Below are positions 60,701-64,000 of a DNA stretch of 64,000 bases, piece after piece. How positions within the stretch are numbered: position 1 is the first letter of the stretch; the number at the start of each line of letters is the position of its first letter. This DNA is from an uncultured Prevotellaceae bacterium (GTDB lineage: Bacteria; Bacteroidota; Bacteroidia; Bacteroidales; Bacteroidaceae): assembly GCA_900319385.1 (NCBI GenBank), contig ONOG01000008.1:1-64000 (forward strand). The letters run 5' to 3'. A program made the position numbers and the translations under genes. The notes below the pieces were generated by a model. The model was not told the DNA's origin. It worked only from the letters and a program-made list of their open reading frames with translations, and ran no database searches.

Positions 60701-61124
60701 CGGCCTCGGTCCAGTCGCAGCCCAGTCGGCGCGTGGGGGCCTTCATCGAGCAGACGACCCCACCCAGCCTCGTGTCCAGGCTCCACAGCCAGTCCAGACC
60801 CATTCCTCGTTCCTCAGACCATTCCACCACGCCCCGTTCGGCATCCGCAGCCTTCAGGTAGAAGCCCGTCTGCTCGTTGCGCAGTCGCCACATACCCTTT
60901 GCCGCCGTAGCCTCGGCCACCACGATGCAAGCCGCCGACGCGTCGGCCCCTGCGGCATCCGTCAGCCGTGCCACGGCAGGCTCGTCGCCCACGCCGAGCA
61001 CCAGCCCGTAGTAGTCGTTGCGGAGGTAGTAGCGCCCGCCGTCCGACATCTTGGCAGCCGCAGCCGTTGCCGTCAGCCAGCAGGTCAGCAGCGAGCAGAG
61101 GAATGTTCTGAAGTGGCGTGTCAT
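57723..61124 (-). CDS. Giant secreted GH128-like (Asl1-type) glycoside hydrolase
   Basis: 1133 residues from 61124, with a signal ending TATAAAA. Residues ~25-120 look like a beta-trefoil/ricin-type domain (GRYYLRNDYYGLVLGVG). Residues ~385-600 are an Asl1/GH128-like barrel: GWFYTWAAD, LGLNEPDHP (acid/base Glu near 437), GSPAPTDLNWLYNYVRLC, FVALHAYWG and PIWITEWAYGG (nucleophile Glu near 538). Known members hydrolyse beta-1,3-glucan. Two further beta-sandwich modules follow (about 720-1060). The end FDLQGRLVGHRTPDVGQMPK then GLYIRNGKK is the secretion module, preceded by an in-frame repeat word (VQSTKYEVQKTDD) made of GTACTTT units. First gene of an operon with GH51. Confidence 0.8.
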   Translation of the reverse strand: MTRHFRTFLCSLLTCWLTATAAAAKMSDGGRYYLRNDYYGLVLGVGDEPAVARLTDAAGADASAACIVVAEATAAKGMWRLRNEQTGFYLKAADAERGVVEWSEERGMGLDWLWSLDTRLGGVVCSMKAPTRRLGCDWTEADVIPVRYDLQASGRARWSVFPALDEGYEASLRAARTDVFTNAQGRPERDFWQIGSTVRVYDFADIHLMGDVPFTAEGQLEVMSPAAWVVLEHVSPSEVIADYLPHIRFMGRPSVNGVNVRVAVWLDGAVVMPFTLGGAAMTGYCDTGRGGTSFSLTCRNHADLGANGNAMRSFVLRRGYMATLSTEADGGGYSRVFVADHSDLVIDLLPEALDRRVTSVNIRPWQYVGKRGWCSTEDEETMLRQAQRLHAGWFYTWAADRSSTPDAEYVPMLPHLDSELAGDADDWRTATCLLGLNEPDHPARHNASVCGCGGVISPQQAAELLPQLTADGLRIGSPAPTDLNWLYNYVRLCDQQASRCDFVALHAYWGPNEANGPEAWYRVLREIYETTHRPIWITEWAYGGAQTSEPWPADPDARLEKNRAAVMEIQEMLERCPFVERYSYYQWQTASRRLVGDDGVLTPAGRVYRDCQTDFAFRADMQCVPRWERPAPQKAELNCVLDEEVEGQPNTLTFVMTNPNGDCTDTYVLRRIADDGTVSTLLSVDDRSLFDQPTFSLTLPLSDFDPETDSYCIESTTLFGDDVSSDEVELAYVQNGKILVHDSDDIAGWTCLRSADKGATRDPDGNTCLEAWSADPDGMYFDYYQELDHLRPGIYRLSALCFNSTDGVDDATVNGAVGLYAQAEGVEYFSPVTDDTDLDPNQATTIDQILVGDGQLRIGIKNIAPMTARRAGADNFRLQYLGPAADVLEMSEAAFLHVQRNRHDELLCSFFTPSTTEWLNASMLIANPQCTRHDMYGWEYQNLNPMTSQGWNGSATNPYWDRWQSGALHSHLSQVIPYPPAGRYRLCACMRAKAGIPFRLTATVVSGDRATDYSAEGLGTGEQTDPESTYRYGWQRLYTHSFRVQQGDQIIVTASADADATAWWSVDHFILYCLPDEIVYDNIEEVQSTKYEVQKTDDKVFDLQGRLVGHRTPDVGQMPKGLYIRNGKKFLIQ

Positions 61125-61144
61125 TGACTCGGTGATTCTTTCTG

Positions 61145-61152
61145 CAAATTTA
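61145..61152 (-). promoter_or_regulatory. -7 box (TAAATTTG) of the GH128-like/GH51 operon
   Basis: Minus-strand consensus box 21 bases upstream of the start at 61124. Confidence 0.65.
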
Positions 61153-61281
61153 GACATAATTTTTGAAAAACATCCTCTGTCGGAGAAATAATTTGCGAAT
61201 TCCGTATCTGCACAGCCCCTTCCGTTCTCGGCCATGCAGCCGTCGAGACAGCCCCCGACTGCGTCCGAAAGTCAGCTGACG

Positions 61282-61390
61282 GGCCGAAAAAGCTCAAAAT
61301 ACCACTGATATTCTCAAAAATCTCAATGAAATTTCTACAAATCTCAATGGAATTTTCAAAAATCTCAATGATATTTTGACTTTTGTCCGC
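61282..61390. repeat. Composite dispersed element, copy D: AT-rich 4 x 21-bp palindrome
   Basis: Starts GGCCGAAAAAGCTCAAAATA and ends in TCAATGATATTTTGACTTTT, with four 21-bp units of the CTCAATG(A/G)AATT type between. It lies in the divergent gap between the GH128-like and PL11 genes. The GC-rich array follows at once on the right. Confidence 0.85.
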
Positions 61391-61460
61391 GCAGCAGCTG
61401 AGTCTGACCTGCGCAGCAGCTGAGTTTGATGCGCATAGCAGCCGAGTTTTTTCCTCGCAG
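61389..61460. repeat. GC-rich array of GCGCAG units next to copy D
   Basis: GCGCAG or a one- to two-base variant at 61389, 61411, 61431 and 61455, average spacing 22 bp, with CAGCTGAGT/CAGCCGAGT between. It is nearly the reverse complement of the array beside copy C, including the AGTC/AGCAAAGTC junction with the AT-rich part. Confidence 0.8.
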
Positions 61461-61621
61461 AGGTGACGGAATCGCAGCCGACTCCGCTGCCTCGTACCGC
61501 AAACTGCGGCTTTGCACAGTGCCATAATAATATAATCGGTGTGAACTCTGCGAAAAAGAATCTTATTATTGTGGATTCCTAAAGGTCGTTTGGCTGGCAG
61601 GAGTTGTTTTTTGTGCTCAGA

Positions 61622-61653
61622 TTTGGCTGTGTGGAAAAAAAGTCGTTAATTTG
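61622..61653 (+). promoter_or_regulatory. Promoter of the PL11 gene
   Basis: TTTG at 61622-61625 and TTAATTTG at 61646-61653, 20 bp apart; the second is one base off the -7 consensus. The start codon is 52 bases further on. Confidence 0.55.
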
Positions 61654-61705
61654 CAGAACGTTCTATCATTGAAACCAGACAAAACTAACTATTTACACAA
61701 CGAAA

Positions 61706-64000
61706 ATGAAAAAGCTTTTTCTATTGACCGCAGCCTTGCTGCTGACAACCTTTTCTGCCATGGCCCAGCGCCAGACGGACATCCTCGATCGTGGCCTTGT
61801 GGCTGTGCCTGGCCTTAGCGGAGGTAACTTCGTGAGCTGGCGCATCTTCGGCGAAGAGTACTACGGCTACACGTACAACCTGTATCGCGGCTCGACCAAG
61901 ATTGCATCGAACCTCAGCGTGTCGAACTTTGAGGATAGGAGCGGCAACGCCAACAGCACGTACCAGGTCGAGGTGCTCTATCGCGGCGAACCCGTGGGAC
62001 GCTCGGAGAGTGTGAAGACATGGAGCGCACAGTACAAGCAGTTTGCCGTGGCAACGGTGGTGAACCGCAATGGTGTGGATGTGACGGCTCAGTACAACAT
62101 CAACGACATCGCGCTGGCCGACCTGACGGGCGACGGCGTGGCTGAGTTCATCGTCAAGCGCAACAACGGTGCCGACAATGACGACTCGGGTGTCTATCCC
62201 GTGAGCAACACGACGACGTTCAACCATCTGGAAGTCTATAACATGGAGGGTGAGCGCCTGTGGTGGATCGACCTCGGACCGAACATGGTCAGCGGACCCG
62301 ACGAGCAGTATGACGCCGTGGGTTACGACTGGGACCAGGACGGTGCGGCTGAGGTGCTCATGCGCGGTGCAGACAATATGATCATCCACCATCCCGACGG
62401 TTCGGTGACAAACATCGGCAACATGAGCGTCAACACGCGCAACACCGTGAACCACGGCGATGCTAACGGCGCCTACACCAACTATGGCAATGAGTACCTG
62501 CTCTACCTCGAAGGTGCGACGGGCAAGCCCTACAGCATCGGGTCGGGTTCGACACCGCTGTGGATGACCTACCCCCTGCCGCGCGGCAATGCGAGCGACT
62601 GGGGCGACGGCTATGGTCACCGCTCGACGAAGCACTACTTCGGCGCGCCGTTCATCGACGGTCGCAAGCCTTACATCTTCCTCGGACGTGGCTGTTACAC
62701 GAAGCATCACTTCAAGACCTTCGAGGTGAACCCCGAGACACACAAACTGACGATGAAGTGGGAGTGGAAGAGTTTTGAAGGAAATTATTCTGACCCTTGG
62801 CAGGATCCTTGGTTTGGCAACGGCTACCACAACTTCGGTATCGCCGACGTCGATTGGGACGGCCGCGACGAAATCTGCTTCGGCTCGATGGTTATCGACG
62901 ACAACGGCAAGGGACTGCACACGACGGGCCTTGGACATGGCGACGCCCAGCACTGCGGCGACTTCGACCCTTATCGCCACGGTCAGGAAATCTTTGCCTG
63001 CAACGAGGACGAGCCGGCCATGAACTACCGCGACGGCACGACGGGTAAGATTTACTACCGCCTGCAATCGACCGGCGACGACGGACGAGCCCTCTGCGGA
63101 AACTTCTCGAACGACTACCCGGGTGCCATCGGACACTCGTCGCAGTCGGGCATCATCTCCTGCGTAGCCGACAAACCCATTGTCGGCGGTCCGGGCGGAT
63201 TCACCAACAACTTCCGCATCTACTGGGACGGCGACCTGCTCGAGGAAGGCCTCGACGGTGCCAGCAGCCGCGAGGGTGCCAGCCGTGTGTTCAAGGCCAA
63301 CGGCTCGAGCATATTTACGGCCGACGGAACGGCCAACTGCAACTGGACGAAGAACACGCCCAGTGCCACGGGTGACATCCTGGGCGACTGGCGCGAGGAA
63401 ATCGTGGCACGCACCTCGGACAACAAGTACATCCGCATCTACACAACGAACTTCCCCACCGAATACCGCAACTATACGCTGTGGCACGACCACCAGTATC
63501 GACAGGGCATGGTGTGGGAGTCGATGGGCTACAACCAGCCGCCCCACGCCAGCTACTTCATCGGCGAACTGGAAGGCATCACCGTTACCCCGCCGCCCTA
63601 CACGATGACGGGCCGCACGGAGATTGAGAACGGCGGCATCATCATGGGTGACTACAACGACCAGCAAATCATAGTCTGTGAAACTGCTAATACTGAAATA
63701 TCTGTCAATGACGGCGCAGCACCCTACGTCACCATCTTTAATGTGCCCAGCTGGGTGCAGGGCACGAACAGCAACAAGACTGACGGAACGGGCACAATCA
63801 ACCGCACCTACTACAGCTGCAACGTCACAGGCGGCGCCTTTGCCGGCGGCATGCGTCTGGTGAAGCAGGGCGACGGCATCCTCAACCTGCCTGCCGTCGA
63901 GCAACACTATACGGGTCCGACCGACATCTGGGCCGGTACGGTCAACTTCGACGGACAGCTCAAACTCTCGTCGCTTTGGCTCAATCGTTTCGCCGAGCTC
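61706..64000 (+). CDS. Rhamnogalacturonan lyase (PL11), incomplete at the window end
   Basis: At least 765 residues; the frame from ATG 61706 is open to the last base. Signal peptide MKKLFLLTAALLLTTFSAMA. Then VAVPGLSGGNFVSWRIFGEE, the N-terminal PL11 block, and the eight-bladed propeller with repeated calcium-type Asp motifs: LADLTGDGVAEFI, GYDWDQDGAAEVL, NFGIADVDWDGRDEICFGSM, GHGDAQHCGDFDP, DILGDWREEI and LWHDHQYRQGMVWES. It cleaves the rhamnose-galacturonate backbone of rhamnogalacturonan I by beta-elimination outside the cell. After about residue 650 (MTGRTEIENGGI) extra C-terminal beta-domains begin. It is divergent from the GH128-like gene. Confidence 0.92.
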   Translation, partial: MKKLFLLTAALLLTTFSAMAQRQTDILDRGLVAVPGLSGGNFVSWRIFGEEYYGYTYNLYRGSTKIASNLSVSNFEDRSGNANSTYQVEVLYRGEPVGRSESVKTWSAQYKQFAVATVVNRNGVDVTAQYNINDIALADLTGDGVAEFIVKRNNGADNDDSGVYPVSNTTTFNHLEVYNMEGERLWWIDLGPNMVSGPDEQYDAVGYDWDQDGAAEVLMRGADNMIIHHPDGSVTNIGNMSVNTRNTVNHGDANGAYTNYGNEYLLYLEGATGKPYSIGSGSTPLWMTYPLPRGNASDWGDGYGHRSTKHYFGAPFIDGRKPYIFLGRGCYTKHHFKTFEVNPETHKLTMKWEWKSFEGNYSDPWQDPWFGNGYHNFGIADVDWDGRDEICFGSMVIDDNGKGLHTTGLGHGDAQHCGDFDPYRHGQEIFACNEDEPAMNYRDGTTGKIYYRLQSTGDDGRALCGNFSNDYPGAIGHSSQSGIISCVADKPIVGGPGGFTNNFRIYWDGDLLEEGLDGASSREGASRVFKANGSSIFTADGTANCNWTKNTPSATGDILGDWREEIVARTSDNKYIRIYTTNFPTEYRNYTLWHDHQYRQGMVWESMGYNQPPHASYFIGELEGITVTPPPYTMTGRTEIENGGIIMGDYNDQQIIVCETANTEISVNDGAAPYVTIFNVPSWVQGTNSNKTDGTGTINRTYYSCNVTGGAFAGGMRLVKQGDGILNLPAVEQHYTGPTDIWAGTVNFDGQLKLSSLWLNRFAEL

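Noticed and set aside
61721..63907. 728-residue open frame on the minus strand
   Set aside because: It is the antisense shadow of the PL11 lyase, whose plus-strand frame from 61706 has a signal peptide and all family motifs. GC-rich third positions keep the opposite frame open.

Overview
This window looks like a chromosomal segment from a Bacteroidales bacterium, most likely a Prevotella-type organism from a gut or rumen community. The evidence is as follows. Many genes are preceded by the Bacteroidetes -7 box TAnnTTTG close to the start codon. There is a PorT-like type IX secretion protein, several giant secreted enzymes end in a DLxGRxV...KGxYIxxGKK C-terminal module, and the arginine operon has an argR-GNAT-argG-argC-argD order. 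No SusC/SusD pair, rRNA, tRNA, transposase or CRISPR array was seen.

Layout. 0.2-1.4 kb: remnant of a BspA-like leucine-rich-repeat gene and a repeat-rich intergenic region. 1.5-6.1 kb (minus strand): Smr/DUF2027 protein, two tandem paralogous lipoproteins and a two-domain SGNH acetylesterase. 6.2-9.9 kb: RsiV-like lipoprotein, acyl-CoA ligase, AraC regulator. 10-19.7 kb: two giant secreted glycosidases (fucosidase-like and alpha-glucuronidase-like), each followed by a tiny YHRP protein. 20.2-29.1 kb: PAP2/beta-barrel protein, L-rhamnose mutarotase fragment, membrane-anchored AraC-type protein and a run of secreted or lipid-anchored proteins, including a predicted metallopeptidase. 29.1-33.7 kb: arginine operon with a palindromic operator. 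33.8-39.2 kb: lpxH, four-helix-bundle protein, Fe-S maturation protein, radC, glycosyltransferase, porT, a 57-residue ferredoxin and a truncated DUF2156 protein. 39.8-49 kb: pta-ackA-PHP, rmuC, EamA transporter plus porin, enolase, esterase. 50-64 kb: a pectin/arabinan block (GH127/GH146, GH51, GH128-like, PL11) interrupted by a BlaR1-BlaI pair.

The secreted enzymes fit together as a plant cell-wall (arabinan, rhamnogalacturonan, side-chain) degradation set: deacetylation by the SGNH esterase, backbone cleavage by PL11, and removal of arabinose, fucose and possibly uronic acid by the glycosidases. The sugars would feed glycolysis (eno) and acetate production (pta-ackA).

The most unusual signal is not a gene. 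Four intergenic loci (about 1.2, 19.9, 39.5 and 61.3 kb) carry an AT-rich near-palindrome built of exactly four 21-bp units. At three of them it sits beside a GC-rich array of four units with a period of about 22 bp. A fifth locus (49.2-49.6 kb) has the same two-part architecture with entirely different sequence. I know of no named family with these properties. A second candidate is the pair of small YHRP proteins encoded directly behind the two giant secreted enzymes.
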